Shown here: positions 28,441 through 37,215 of the stretch, one piece after another | Numbering within the stretch: the stretch's first letter is position 1 | Layout of the letters: each line of letters begins with the position of its first letter | Assembly: GCF_000154725.1 (NCBI RefSeq) | Contig: NZ_DS544873.1 | Coordinates: forward strand, 2,172,862-2,230,628 | DNA length: 57,767 nt | DNA from: Kordia algicida OT-1 | GTDB taxonomy: Bacteria; Bacteroidota; Bacteroidia; Flavobacteriales; Flavobacteriaceae | Direction of reading: 5' to 3' | Position numbers and translations under genes: made by a program | The notes under the pieces: generated by a model | What the model saw: the letters and a program-made list of their open reading frames with translations, nothing else | Database searches by the model: none | Told to the model about the DNA's origin: nothing

Positions 28441-30060
28441 TTATACTTCCAATGAAGTAAACTCAAAAGTAGTCCCGTTGAACAATCCTTTATCACTAAG
28501 TTTTAACGACGGGATTACTAACAATGCCATAAACGACAAACTCATATATGGCGCTCGTAAAGTGCTTCCCATTTCTTTGGCAAGTTTGTCCAACTCGGCG
28601 TACTCCTCGCCTATTTCCCAACCAGTTTTATCACTCATAATTCCAGCAACAGGTAAGGAAACAACCTTTTCATCTTTTTCAGAAACGGCACAAATGCCGC
28701 CTTTATTCTCAATGAGTAAATTTACCGCTTTGCAAATAGCTTCATCCGAAACACCAACGGCAATAATATTATGTGAATCGTGCCCAACAGAGGAAGCTAT
28801 TGCGCCTTCTTTCAATCCAAAATTCTTTATAAAAGCCATCGCTGGCACTTCATCTTGATAACGATTTACAACGGTCATTTTCAAAATATCTTCTGCGGTA
28901 TTTGAGACCAAATTTCCATCTTCGACCAAATTATCCAAAATTAATTCGTTGGTTACCAATTCACCATCTAAAGCTTCTATCACGCGGATTTTACTTTTCG
29001 TGGCTTTGACCTGAAAATCAACCACATTCTTTGCAGAAGTATTGAAGTTATTGAGTATTTCAAACGGCACGCTGTCTATATGTGAAGTTTCCCCAGAAGC
29101 AACTCGGATGCCGTTAATGTAGGTTTCCAATACCTTAAAATTGGTTAAATCTTCCAGCACAACGAAATCGGCTGCATCGCCTTTTTGCAACTGTCCGACG
29201 TCCAACTTATAATGTTCTACAGGATTTACACAAGCAACTTGCAACACCTTAAAAATATCATTTCCTTTCGCAACTGCTCGTGCGCACAATTGGTTGATAT
29301 GTCCCAATAACAAATCATCAGGATGTTTATCGTCTGAGCAAAACATCATTTCTGCATAATGTTCATCTAGCAACGGAATCAATGCTTCAAAATTCTTTGC
29401 GGCGCTTCCTTCACGAATAATCACTTTCATGCCTTTTTGTAGCTTTTCTAACGCTTCATCATAGGTAAAACATTCATGATCGGTAGAAATTCCTGCGGCA
29501 ATATATTTACTAACGTCATCACCGCGTAATCCTGGCGCATGTCCATCCACAGGTTTGTCAAAATGTTTTGCCCAAGCAATTTTTTTTAACACTTCTGCAT
29601 CATCAAACAACACTCCGGGATAATTCATCATTTCTGCCAAATACTTAATCTCAGGTTTTGCCAACAATTCTTTAATATCATCTGAATCAATCACAGCGCC
29701 AGCCGATTCAAAACTTGTCGCAGGAACGCAAGAAGGCGCACCAAAGTTGAACTTAAACGGAACTTTCTTTCCATTTTCAATCATAAACTCCACACCTGCT
29801 TTTCCCAACACATTGGCAATCTCATGCGGATCGGAAACCGTAGCAACAGTTCCATGTAAAACTGCCAAACGCGCAAATTCCGAAGGAACCAACATCGAAC
29901 TTTCAATATGAATGTGTGCATCCACAAAACCAGGAATAATATAGGTTTCATTGTCATGATCTTTCTCCAAAATATTGACAATTTTCCCAGCTTCCGCGTG
30001 AATTTCTCCTTTATAAATTCTCTTATTAAAAATGTCTACGATGTTTCCTTGCTTAATCAT
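28441..30060 (-). CDS. ade: Adenine deaminase
   Basis: Converts adenine to hypoxanthine in purine salvage. The 539-aa amidohydrolase belongs to the AdeC-type family. Metal-site motifs: DAHIHIES near residues 47-54, [31 protein letters not shown] and [11 protein letters not shown]. The long C-terminal Ade domain is complete ([33 protein letters not shown]). Monocistronic, divergent from the precursor peptide gene, convergent with the coiled-coil protein gene. Confidence 0.95.
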   Translation of the reverse strand: MIKQGNIVDIFNKRIYKGEIHAEAGKIVNILEKDHDNETYIIPGFVDAHIHIESSMLVPSEFARLAVLHGTVATVSDPHEIANVLGKAGVEFMIENGKKVPFKFNFGAPSCVPATSFESAGAVIDSDDIKELLAKPEIKYLAEMMNYPGVLFDDAEVLKKIAWAKHFDKPVDGHAPGLRGDDVSKYIAAGISTDHECFTYDEALEKLQKGMKVIIREGSAAKNFEALIPLLDEHYAEMMFCSDDKHPDDLLLGHINQLCARAVAKGNDIFKVLQVACVNPVEHYKLDVGQLQKGDAADFVVLEDLTNFKVLETYINGIRVASGETSHIDSVPFEILNNFNTSAKNVVDFQVKATKSKIRVIEALDGELVTNELILDNLVEDGNLVSNTAEDILKMTVVNRYQDEVPAMAFIKNFGLKEGAIASSVGHDSHNIIAVGVSDEAICKAVNLLIENKGGICAVSEKDEKVVSLPVAGIMSDKTGWEIGEEYAELDKLAKEMGSTLRAPYMSLSFMALLVIPSLKLSDKGLFNGTTFEFTSLEV

Positions 30061-30119
30061 TTAATACTAAATTAACGTAAAAACTTACAACAATAAACTT
30101 TTACTTACGTTACATAAAA

Positions 30120-30135
30120 TACATTAACGAATGTA
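30120..30135. promoter_or_regulatory. Palindrome in front of a precursor peptide gene
   Basis: TACATT-AACG-AATGTA, a perfect 6-bp inverted repeat with a 4-nt centre, 21 nt upstream of the start at 30157. It could be an operator for the peptide gene; the AT-rich setting makes chance occurrence possible. Confidence 0.3.
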
Positions 30136-30156
30136 AAATTTTTAAACGATTAAATT

Positions 30157-30393
30157 ATGAAAAAAAAGAATTTAAGTAAATTAAGCTTAAAAAAGAGCAC
30201 TGTTTCTGAGTTGAATAATTCAAGGAAAATCATTGGAGGAGGAGAAAAATCTGAAAGAAGAACTAATTGTGAACTATGTCCTCAAACAGGAACTTGTGCC
30301 AACACATGTGCCAATTGTCCTAGTGATGGCTGCCCTGAACCTACAGAAGGAATATTTTGTTCTCTTAATGTAACTTGTTATATACTTGTTTAA
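30157..30393 (+). CDS. Class I lanthipeptide-like precursor, 8-Cys core
   Basis: 78 aa. The leader (MKKKNLSKLSLKKSTVSELN, then RKIIGGG) matches the Bacteroidota pattern K-x-L-x-L-x-K-x-x-V/I-S-x-L ending in a double-Gly site, seen in class I lanthipeptide and related RiPP precursors. The core after residue 28 has eight Cys (TNCELC, GTCANTCANC, DGC, IFC, VTC) and many Thr/Ser, suitable for thioether or disulfide rings. No LanB, LanC, radical SAM or peptidase-transporter gene is within reach in this window, so any maturation enzymes are encoded elsewhere. Assignment rests on the leader and Cys content only. Confidence 0.7.
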   Translation: MKKKNLSKLSLKKSTVSELNNSRKIIGGGEKSERRTNCELCPQTGTCANTCANCPSDGCPEPTEGIFCSLNVTCYILV

Positions 30394-30397
30394 AGAT

Positions 30398-30432
30398 AAG
30401 TACTTGATTTTCTATTATAAAATTGAGTGCTT
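30398..30432 (+). terminator. Terminator-like hairpin after the precursor gene
   Basis: A 14-bp stem including three G-T pairs (30398-30411 with 30419-30432) and a 7-nt loop, 4 nt after the stop codon. The following T tract is weak. Confidence 0.4.
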
Positions 30433-30457
30433 AACAAAAATTTTATAAAAAAGAAGA

Positions 30458-30485
30458 AGCCGTTTCAATAAGTTTTGAAACGGCT
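30458..30485 (-). terminator. Terminator of the M49 peptidase gene
   Basis: Perfect 10-bp stem AGCCGTTTCA / TGAAACGGCT with an 8-nt loop. On the minus strand it is followed by a T-rich tract, 23 nt past the stop at 30509. Confidence 0.8.
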
Positions 30486-30508
30486 CTCAAAATAATGTAT
30501 TTCAAGTT

Positions 30509-32569
30509 TTATTTCCTATCAGACAAGAAGCTATAATTCTTACTGTAATACAACATTTGGTTGTCAAATGCTGCTGGTTGTTTTATTTTGATATCAGTAA
30601 TTTCGTTTGCAGTTGCATCCATATCTGGAACTAATACAGGATTTACAAATCCACCATTAGGGTTTGCTTTAAACTGTTCATTACGTTTTAAAACCTCAGC
30701 ATGAATTTTTTGATCTACTTTTATTCCATAACCTTCTACCAAAGCGCGTGCTGCTTCAAAATCTCCTTCAGATTTGATACGTTGTGTTTCACGTAATAAC
30801 TCACCAAATAATTCACGAAGTTTTACATAATCTTTGATGTCATAATATGTTTTCCCGTCACGAGTAACTTTTTCAATTACGTTATCTTTTTGTCCTTTTT
30901 CAAAAACCCAAGCAGAAACCCATTGTCTGTTTACCATGTGATCTTCTTCAACATCATCACCAAGTTTTAAACGAACTAATTGCGTCATCAAACCATTTCT
31001 GATATATCCATCATACGCCGCTTTTCCAACACCTTCAGTATCTTCTACCAATCCAAGTTCTTTTAATTTTGGATCCATTAAATAATACAATCCAACCAAA
31101 TCTGCTCTACCTTCTTCTAAAGTTGAAGCATAGTTTTTTAAGGTTTCTTTTGGCTGACCGATACCTGGATTTATTTGACCAGAAGCATGACCAATTACTT
31201 CGTGCAATGACGTATGTAATTTATCAGCTAATTTTCCATATTTCAATTCTAGTTGTAATTCTTCGTCATCATGTACAAACTCTTTTAATCTTCCAGACCC
31301 ACCATTTTGTCCATAAGCATTAATGATGTTTGCTAATGATACTGACTTAGAACCGTGTTCTTGACGAATCCAGTTGTTGTTTGGTAAGTTAACACCAATT
31401 GGAGTTTTTGGTGAAGCATCTCCTGCTTCTCCTGCTACATTAATGGATTTATAAGAAACACCAACTACATTTTTCTTTTTGTGACTATCAATTAATGGAG
31501 AATTATCTTCAAACCATTGTGCATTTTCAGACAAAACTGCCATTTTCTTAGACATATCAACGTCTTTAACTTGTACAATTGTTTCGTACGAACCTCTGTA
31601 TCCTTTTGGATCGTTGTATACTTCAATAAATCCGTTAATCCAATCAATATTTCCTTCAGTAGAAGTTGCCCAGGAAATACAGTATTGATCCCAAGTATCT
31701 AAGCTTCCCGTTTTGTAATATTCAATTAGTAAACCTAATGTTTTAGCTTGCTTTTCATTTTCAGCAACTCCTTTTGCTTTTTCCAACCAATAAATAATTT
31801 TATCAATTGCCTCACCATACATTCCGCCAGATTTCCATACTTTCTCTACTAATTTTCCGTTTTCACGAACTAATTTCGAGTTTAACCCTGCTTCAATTGG
31901 TCTTCCTTCTGGACCTTTGTAAGCTGTTTTATAAAATTCTTCAACATCTGCATTGGTAATGTCTGGACCATAAAAATTAACCGCAGAAACCAATACGTTA
32001 TCTACACCATCTTTTTTATTTACCTTCTTATTATCTTTATCGTTAAAGATGACTTCTAAAGCTTCTCCTTGTAATGTTGTATTTGTATCTGTCAACAAAC
32101 TTTCTAAATATGCTTTAGAAAATGCTGGCTTTAATTTATCATTTGAATTATGATGATGAATACCATTTGAAACCCAAACCATTTTTAAGTATTCTTCAAA
32201 AGCCTTCCAATCATCAGACGTTTTATCACCTTCATAATTTACATACACATTTTCCAATGCTTTTCTAATCGTTAAATTATGACGATAGTTTTGATCCCAC
32301 ATAATATCTCGCCCAGAAAGTCCAGCTTGTGTTAAATAATACACTAGCTTTTTTTCTTTTAAAGTCAATTCATCAAATCCTGGAATTTCATATCTTAAAA
32401 TATCAACATCACCAAATTCTTCTACTTTAAATTCCATTTTTCCATTCTCCGCAACTTCTATAAATTGTGCTTCGTACGGATCTGTCTTACTAACTTCTTC
32501 TTTTTTTTCTGCACAAGAAAATAGCATTCCTGCTGCCAGTGCTAATCCTGCAATCGATTTTAATTTCAT
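30509..32569 (-). CDS. M49-family (dipeptidyl peptidase III-like) metallopeptidase lipoprotein
   Basis: Zinc exopeptidase predicted to remove dipeptides, anchored in the envelope. The 686-aa protein has lipobox MLFSC (Cys19). The M49 hexapeptide motif HEVIGH is at residues 456-461 (HExxGH with the extra residue typical of M49), and EEGRAD at 485-490 supplies the third zinc ligand. Length and motif spacing fit the family. Bacteroidota homologs are sometimes mislabelled dihydrofolate reductase. Monocistronic with its own terminator. Confidence 0.9.
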   Translation of the reverse strand: MKLKSIAGLALAAGMLFSCAEKKEEVSKTDPYEAQFIEVAENGKMEFKVEEFGDVDILRYEIPGFDELTLKEKKLVYYLTQAGLSGRDIMWDQNYRHNLTIRKALENVYVNYEGDKTSDDWKAFEEYLKMVWVSNGIHHHNSNDKLKPAFSKAYLESLLTDTNTTLQGEALEVIFNDKDNKKVNKKDGVDNVLVSAVNFYGPDITNADVEEFYKTAYKGPEGRPIEAGLNSKLVRENGKLVEKVWKSGGMYGEAIDKIIYWLEKAKGVAENEKQAKTLGLLIEYYKTGSLDTWDQYCISWATSTEGNIDWINGFIEVYNDPKGYRGSYETIVQVKDVDMSKKMAVLSENAQWFEDNSPLIDSHKKKNVVGVSYKSINVAGEAGDASPKTPIGVNLPNNNWIRQEHGSKSVSLANIINAYGQNGGSGRLKEFVHDDEELQLELKYGKLADKLHTSLHEVIGHASGQINPGIGQPKETLKNYASTLEEGRADLVGLYYLMDPKLKELGLVEDTEGVGKAAYDGYIRNGLMTQLVRLKLGDDVEEDHMVNRQWVSAWVFEKGQKDNVIEKVTRDGKTYYDIKDYVKLRELFGELLRETQRIKSEGDFEAARALVEGYGIKVDQKIHAEVLKRNEQFKANPNGGFVNPVLVPDMDATANEITDIKIKQPAAFDNQMLYYSKNYSFLSDRK

Positions 32570-32804
32570 TTGTTTGTTTTTATTGTTTTTGTTTTGGTCG
32601 AATGTACTATATCAAATAGCTTCATTAAATAATGAAATAATTTGGCTACGAGTGTTTTACACGTTTCGTAATATATTTTTAGAAAAACTCAAAGAATTGC
32701 AAAATTCTCAAAAAATCCTCATCATTTTGCCACAAATGTAATCAATTCACTAAAACATTAAAAATTTGTACATTAGCAATACGAACTAATACACCCGAAA
32801 TAAT

Positions 32805-33851
32805 ATGAAAATCCTAAAGTACCTATTGCTGTTACTACTTGTACTCGTTGTAGCTGGAGCAATTTATGTAGAAACGAGACCTAGCGACTTTAAAATCTCC
32901 CGAAGTAAAGTCATCAACGCGCCACCTGCCGCCATTTTTAATAATATTAGCGATTTTAAAAATTGGGAAGCTTGGAATCCTTGGATGGAAAAAGATTCTA
33001 CCATAGTAGCATCATATCCTGAGCAAACTGCTGGTATTGGCGGTTCTTATAGTTGGACGAGTAAAGATGGACCTGGAAGAATGAAAAACTTATCAATGGT
33101 AGCCAACAAATCACTTGAACAAGAGTTACAATTTGCTGATTATGATCCAAATAAAGTAACTTGGAAACTCGAAGAAGTTGAAGAAGGAACTAAAGTCACT
33201 TGGACGATGAGTGGAGAAAATTCCCCTTTTATGTTTAAAATGTTTGCCGCATTATATGGCGGAATGGATAATATGATTGGTCCTGACTACGAAAAAGGAC
33301 TCGAAAATTTAAATAACGTTATGACAGAATATATGAAAAACAACCCAATACCAACATTCCGATTAGGCGAAATTTCACAACATGAAGGTTCTGCTAAGCA
33401 ATTTACAGGATATTACCAGAAAACCTCAACAGAGACAAGTCCTGAAGAAATGACAAAATTATTTATGCAATTCATGCCAAAAGCTGGACAATATGCTGCT
33501 GCAAATAAATTAGAAAATTACACGCCAGGAGCATTATACATAAAATGGGATGAAGAAACCAAAGAAGCTGAATTTTATATTGGACTTCTCTTAGATAACG
33601 ATACAGCAATTCCTGATGCGGACGGAATGACAAAAAGTATTATTCCTGCTGGAAAAGTTATAAAAATTTCAAAATTTGGTCCGTATGGAATTGGCGATAT
33701 GGAAGCGCACATGAAGATTGCCACTTACATGAACGAAAATAAATTAGTACCTGCAGGACCTGTCTGGGAATTGTATGTAAACGATCCTACAACGGTAAAG
33801 CCTGAGGATGTACAAACTGATATCTACTATTTGGTAAAAACTGCTGAGTAA
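32805..33851 (+). CDS. SRPBCC plus GyrI-like domain protein, membrane anchored
   Basis: 348 aa: an N-terminal TM anchor (ILKYLLLLLLVLVVAGAIYV), a START/Bet v1-like SRPBCC domain near 28-155 (ISRSKVINAPPAAIFNNISD, FKNWEAWNPWMEKD, TWTMSGENSPFMFKM), then a GyrI-like effector-binding domain near 200-345 (IPAGKVIKISKFGPYGIGDM, LVPAGPVWELYVNDP). The combination is common in flavobacteria; the ligand is unknown. A strong terminator follows. Confidence 0.83.
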   Translation: MKILKYLLLLLLVLVVAGAIYVETRPSDFKISRSKVINAPPAAIFNNISDFKNWEAWNPWMEKDSTIVASYPEQTAGIGGSYSWTSKDGPGRMKNLSMVANKSLEQELQFADYDPNKVTWKLEEVEEGTKVTWTMSGENSPFMFKMFAALYGGMDNMIGPDYEKGLENLNNVMTEYMKNNPIPTFRLGEISQHEGSAKQFTGYYQKTSTETSPEEMTKLFMQFMPKAGQYAAANKLENYTPGALYIKWDEETKEAEFYIGLLLDNDTAIPDADGMTKSIIPAGKVIKISKFGPYGIGDMEAHMKIATYMNENKLVPAGPVWELYVNDPTTVKPEDVQTDIYYLVKTAE

Positions 33852-33872
33852 AAAATTTTAAAACCTTTATGA

Positions 33873-33923
33873 AGATTGTCTAAACTGTATTCAAAATGAT
33901 TACTTTTAGACAATCTTTTTATT
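33873..33923 (+). terminator. Rho-independent terminator after the SRPBCC gene
   Basis: A perfect 12-bp stem (AGATTGTCTAAA at 33873-33884, complement at 33905-33916) with a 20-nt loop, followed by TTTTATTTTT. Confidence 0.85.
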
Positions 33924-33934
33924 TTTAGCAACAT

Positions 33935-34306
33935 ATGAAAGCACTTTTATTGGTTTTCCTTGGCGGAGGATTTGGAAGCACCTTGCGTTTTCTATTAGGA
34001 AAATATTTGAATAGTTCTGCAACAGGAATTCCCTACGGAACGTTTGCCGCAAACATTTTGGGAAGTCTATTGATTGGAATTATTTTAGGAATGGCTGCTA
34101 AAAATCAAGCGATCAATCAGCAACATACCTTATTACTTGCTACGGGTTTTTGTGGTGGCTTTACCACGTTTTCAACGTTTGCGTATGAAAATCATGTCTT
34201 CTTAAAATCTGGAGATTTCATGACCTTCTTTCTGTATACAATTGCAAGTTTTGTAATTGGTTTTGCGGCAGTTTTCTTAGGAATGTTTGTGGTTAAATAT
34301 TTTTAA
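33935..34306 (+). CDS. crcB: Fluoride channel CrcB (Fluc)
   Basis: Exports fluoride as a dual-topology dimer in the inner membrane. The 123-aa protein has four TM helices and the Fluc motifs GGGFGSTLRFLLGKY, YGTFAANILGSLLIG and GFCGGFTTFSTF, which carries the central Na+ site and the Phe-lined pore. No fluoride riboswitch is evident in the short upstream gap, which mostly holds the preceding terminator. Confidence 0.95.
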   Translation: MKALLLVFLGGGFGSTLRFLLGKYLNSSATGIPYGTFAANILGSLLIGIILGMAAKNQAINQQHTLLLATGFCGGFTTFSTFAYENHVFLKSGDFMTFFLYTIASFVIGFAAVFLGMFVVKYF

Positions 34307-34328
34307 CCGAAAAAGACAAGCCTGAAAA

Positions 34329-34934
34329 TTAATGTTTCTTGTAAGCTTTCACGCCAGCTTTTACTTCCGTTTTCATAAAATTGACTCTTGGTGGCACAGG
34401 ACATGAATAACGATCACTGTATGCACAGTATGGATTGTATGCTTTGTTAAAATCAATTTCTAATGTATTCCCTGATGGAATTTTAACATCAATATAACGT
34501 CCGCCGCCATAACTTTCAAATCCGTTGGTTTCATCTGTAAATGGCAAAAATAAATCGTCTTTATATTTCGGATCTTTATTCGGATCTTGACTTTGATATA
34601 CTTCTAATGAGAACTCTTTTCCGTTCAGTTTAAAAGTTGCAATTCCGTAGCATTTATAAATTGGCGTTCGCGAGGTAGATGTTTTCATTTTGAATGATTT
34701 TGCATCTGGCGTCAACTTAAAACTTGCCGTAACTTTATATGCTTCATCTACAGGAAAAAATTCTAATGCTTTAAATGTTTTTAAATCTTTAGGTGTCAAT
34801 GGTGATTTGGTAGCATCTTTAAATTCTGAATTTAATTCTCGCTGAAAATCAGTTTCTCCAACAAGCATTCTTTTTTCTTGCGCACAACTCACAGTCAACA
34901 TTAAAACACACAAAATCAAGCAAATATTTTTCAT
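34329..34934 (-). CDS. DUF1684 lipoprotein
   Basis: 201 aa with lipobox LTVSC (Cys17). The DUF1684 signature is at the C-terminus: NPYCAYSDRYSCPVPPRVN near residues 163-181, preceded by GGRYIDVKIP and DFNKAYNPYC. The mid-region LPFTDETNGFESYGGGRY is also family-typical. Function unknown. Convergent with crcB. Confidence 0.88.
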   Translation of the reverse strand: MKNICLILCVLMLTVSCAQEKRMLVGETDFQRELNSEFKDATKSPLTPKDLKTFKALEFFPVDEAYKVTASFKLTPDAKSFKMKTSTSRTPIYKCYGIATFKLNGKEFSLEVYQSQDPNKDPKYKDDLFLPFTDETNGFESYGGGRYIDVKIPSGNTLEIDFNKAYNPYCAYSDRYSCPVPPRVNFMKTEVKAGVKAYKKH

Positions 34935-35042
34935 CGTTTACGATTCAATTTAATTAAACAATTTCTGAGACAGAATAATTCCAAAAATACAATTTGTCAT
35001 TAAATAATTGAAGATTTTTATTATTTGTATCCTTTTTTTATG

Positions 35043-35050
35043 TAGTTTTG
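35043..35050 (+). promoter_or_regulatory. -7 element of a short orphan transcription unit
   Basis: TAGTTTTG, a full TAnnTTTG match, with TTTG 15 nt upstream (35024-35027), slightly closer than the usual 17-23 nt. It would start an RNA near 35057 that runs to the terminator at 35172. Confidence 0.4.
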
Positions 35051-35056
35051 AATCAA

Positions 35057-35206
35057 ATCATAGAAATAATGACAATTACCACAGTAAATAAGTATGTACA
35101 AAGATCTTCTTGGATAAGGAGTTCGGATGCTTATATATTGTGCTGATATAGATATCACATAATACAATTGTAAAAGTCCGACTTCACCGTCGGACTTTTT
35201 TATTTT
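35057..35206 (+). ncRNA. Candidate small RNA or attenuated leader before the MFS gene
   Basis: About 150 nt bounded by the -7 element at 35043 and a strong terminator at 35172-35206. It contains a 25-codon ORF (35069-35146, MTITTVNKYVQRSSWIRSSD and five more). GAGTTCGGA at 35119-35127 can pair with TCCGACTTC in the left terminator arm at 8 of 9 positions, counting one G-T pair, giving a possible antiterminator. It may be a ribosome-controlled leader for the downstream transporter or an independent sRNA. Confidence 0.4.
35172..35206 (+). terminator. Rho-independent terminator in the MFS leader region
   Basis: AAAAGTCCGAC (35172-35182), loop TTCACC, GTCGGACTTTT (35189-35199), then T-rich tail. 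No annotated gene ends here; it lies 56 nt upstream of the MFS start. Confidence 0.88.
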
Positions 35207-35261
35207 AACAATATTTCAAAATCAAAAAACTACCAATATTAACCAACCAAAAATACGAATC

Positions 35262-36474
35262 ATGAAAAAAATGTATATCAATTACATGGCTTCATTTAAA
35301 GGATTATCAAAAGAAATATGGTTTCTTTCGCTTATTTCGCTTGTAAACAGAGCTGGAACAATGGTTATTCCGTTTTTGTCATTGTATTTAAAAAAAGATA
35401 TGGGACTCACAGAAACGGATATCGGTTCTATTTTTGCTTTCTTCGGAATTGGCTCTGTGATTGGCTCATGGCTTGGAGGAAAACTGACAGATATTTTCGG
35501 TTTTTATAAAATAATGATTACCAGCCTTTTCTTAACAGGAATGTGTTTTATTGCACTACAATACATAGATTCTTTTTGGGGATTTTGTATTGCTATCTTA
35601 ATCACAATGTCTATTGCAGACACTTTCAGACCTGCTATTTTTGTAGCGATAAAAGCTTATAGCAAACCCGAAAATCAAACAAGATCTGTTGGTTTGATAC
35701 GACTTGCTATTAATGCAGGTATGGGAATTGGACCTACGTTAGCTGGGTTAATCATAGTCACTCAAGGATACAATTTATTATTTTGGATTGATGGCATTAC
35801 CCGTATTATAGCCCTTTTGTTATTTGGCTATTTAGTAAAAGATCCTAAAGTAAAACCATCAGACATACCGTGGTAAGCATAACAATTTAGACAAAAACAT
35901 CGTATATAAAGACATTTCTTTTTGGATTCATTCTTTTATTTGTTTTCTTTTTGGGATGGCTTTTTTTCAGTTATTCACAACCATACCATTATATTATGAT
36001 GAGGTATTTCACCTTAATGAATTTAAAATTGGAATCCTTTTATTTCTGAATGTAGCAATTATTGTAGTGTTTGAAATGCCACTTCTTAATTATTTAGAGA
36101 AACAACGAATTCCTATTGTAAAATATATCATAATGTCTTGTATATTACTTACAGTTAGCTTTTTAGTAATGTACCAAAATTTCTGGATTGGAATTTTGAT
36201 TATAAGTATTATTCTTATGACACTCAGTGAAATGCTAGGCTTTCCGTACACAAACAGATATGCCTTAAATAGAGCTAAAGATGGTCTTGAAGGTAGTTAT
36301 ATGGCGATGTATGCGATGTCCTTTTCTATAGCACACATTTTCAGCCCGAAAATAGGATTTGATATTGTTGAAAAGTTTGGATATCAAGCAAACTGGTTGG
36401 TTAGTGGATTGTATGGAGTTATTGGAATTATACTAGCTATTTGGTTGAGTAAACGAACACAAAAAGGATTGTAA
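35262..36474 (+). pseudogene. MFS drug/multidrug-type transporter, frameshifted
   Basis: One 12-TM MFS gene split over two frames. The 5' part (35262-35876, 204 aa) has TM1-6 with the MFS loop motif GGKLTDIFGFYK and RLAINAGMGIGPTLAG, a family pattern in TM5. The 3' part reads in the +1 frame, open from 35854 (GKHNNLDKNIVYKDISFWIH, then MAFFQLFTTIPLYY) to 36474. The frame change must lie within 35854-35876, where both frames are open, so a single 1-nt insertion (or 2-nt loss) explains it. Summed length, about 404 codons, is normal. The VOC gene follows after 1 nt. Recent inactivation or a sequencing error. Confidence 0.85.
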
Positions 36475-36475
36475 T

Positions 36476-36856
36476 ATGAATTTAAATCAAGTAACTATTT
36501 CGTCAACAGATGTTGCCAAAGCAACAAAATTTTATAAAAAACTAGGATTGCGTCTTATTGTAGACGCACTTCCTAGATATGTTCGTTTTGAATGTCCCGA
36601 CGGCGAGGCAACTTTTTCAATTCATCATGTTGAAAAAATGTCTGAAAGCCATAATATTACTTTGTATTTTGAGAATGCTACTTTAGATGAAAAAGTTATT
36701 GAATTACAAGCAAAAGGCATTAACTTTATCAGTTTACCAGAAGATAAATCATGGAATTGGCGAGAAGCACATTTACATGATTTAGATGGAAACAAATTGA
36801 TTCTGTTTAAAGCTGGTAAAGACAGAAAGAATCCGCCGTGGCGAGTTGATGGTTAG
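36476..36856 (+). CDS. VOC-family (glyoxalase/bleomycin resistance-like) protein
   Basis: 126 aa with paired beta-alpha-beta-beta-beta modules: NQVTISSTDVAKATKFYKKL, VRFECPDGEATFSIHHVE, ITLYFENATLDEKVIELQAK, WREAHLHDLDGNKLILF. A likely metal Glu/His pattern is visible (H of HHVE, E of WREAH). It starts 1 nt after the MFS frame, so the two were cotranscribed. Ligand unknown. Confidence 0.85.
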   Translation: MNLNQVTISSTDVAKATKFYKKLGLRLIVDALPRYVRFECPDGEATFSIHHVEKMSESHNITLYFENATLDEKVIELQAKGINFISLPEDKSWNWREAHLHDLDGNKLILFKAGKDRKNPPWRVDG

Positions 36857-36860
36857 TTTC

Positions 36861-36881
36861 GCTTCGCTCAATTCAAGGATT
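36861..36881. repeat. Dispersed 21-bp repeat, copy A
   Basis: GCTTCGCTCAATTCAAGGAT plus T, an exact inverted match to 50291-50311. Both copies follow the 3' end of a plus-strand gene. Confidence 0.7.
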
Positions 36882-37097
36882 CAAGGTTGTTTCGATTTTA
36901 AGTTGTGATATATAAAGAAGCATGTTCTTTTGTGAATTAACTTATTGCTTTTACATCTTCAATTATAAAGTTCAACTTTGGAAACTTTGCTGTTAGAATT
37001 GTTAAACAAATTTTATTGTTTTCTCTACGTGTTAACGCTGTAAAGATTAAGTAATTCGTAGATACTTTACGCATATGCAATTTAAAGTAAATTGCTA

Positions 37098-37115
37098 CCT
37101 TCGCAAGAATGACAA
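37098..37115. repeat. Dispersed short repeat, copy B
   Basis: Inverted copy of 28405-28422 with one mismatch in 18. Confidence 0.6.
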
Positions 37116-37215
37116 GCATATAATTAAACAAGCAATGTGATTCAAAAGCGTTCACCTTGAACGAAGTCGAAAAGAAGCGATCCAAAAATGAAAAAGATAG
37201 CTGAGCTTGTCGAAG

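Larger units (their letters stand above)
36857..37215. other. Intergenic region without a supported gene
   Basis: 359 bp. It has two dispersed repeat copies (36861-36881 and 37098-37115). A minus-strand frame of 82 codons (36937-37185) has no family resemblance or start signal, and I do not treat it as a gene. Confidence 0.5.

Noticed and set aside
36937-37185. 82-codon minus-strand ORF in the gap after the VOC gene
   Set aside because: No family resemblance, overlaps a dispersed repeat copy, no start signal, and composition like noncoding DNA.
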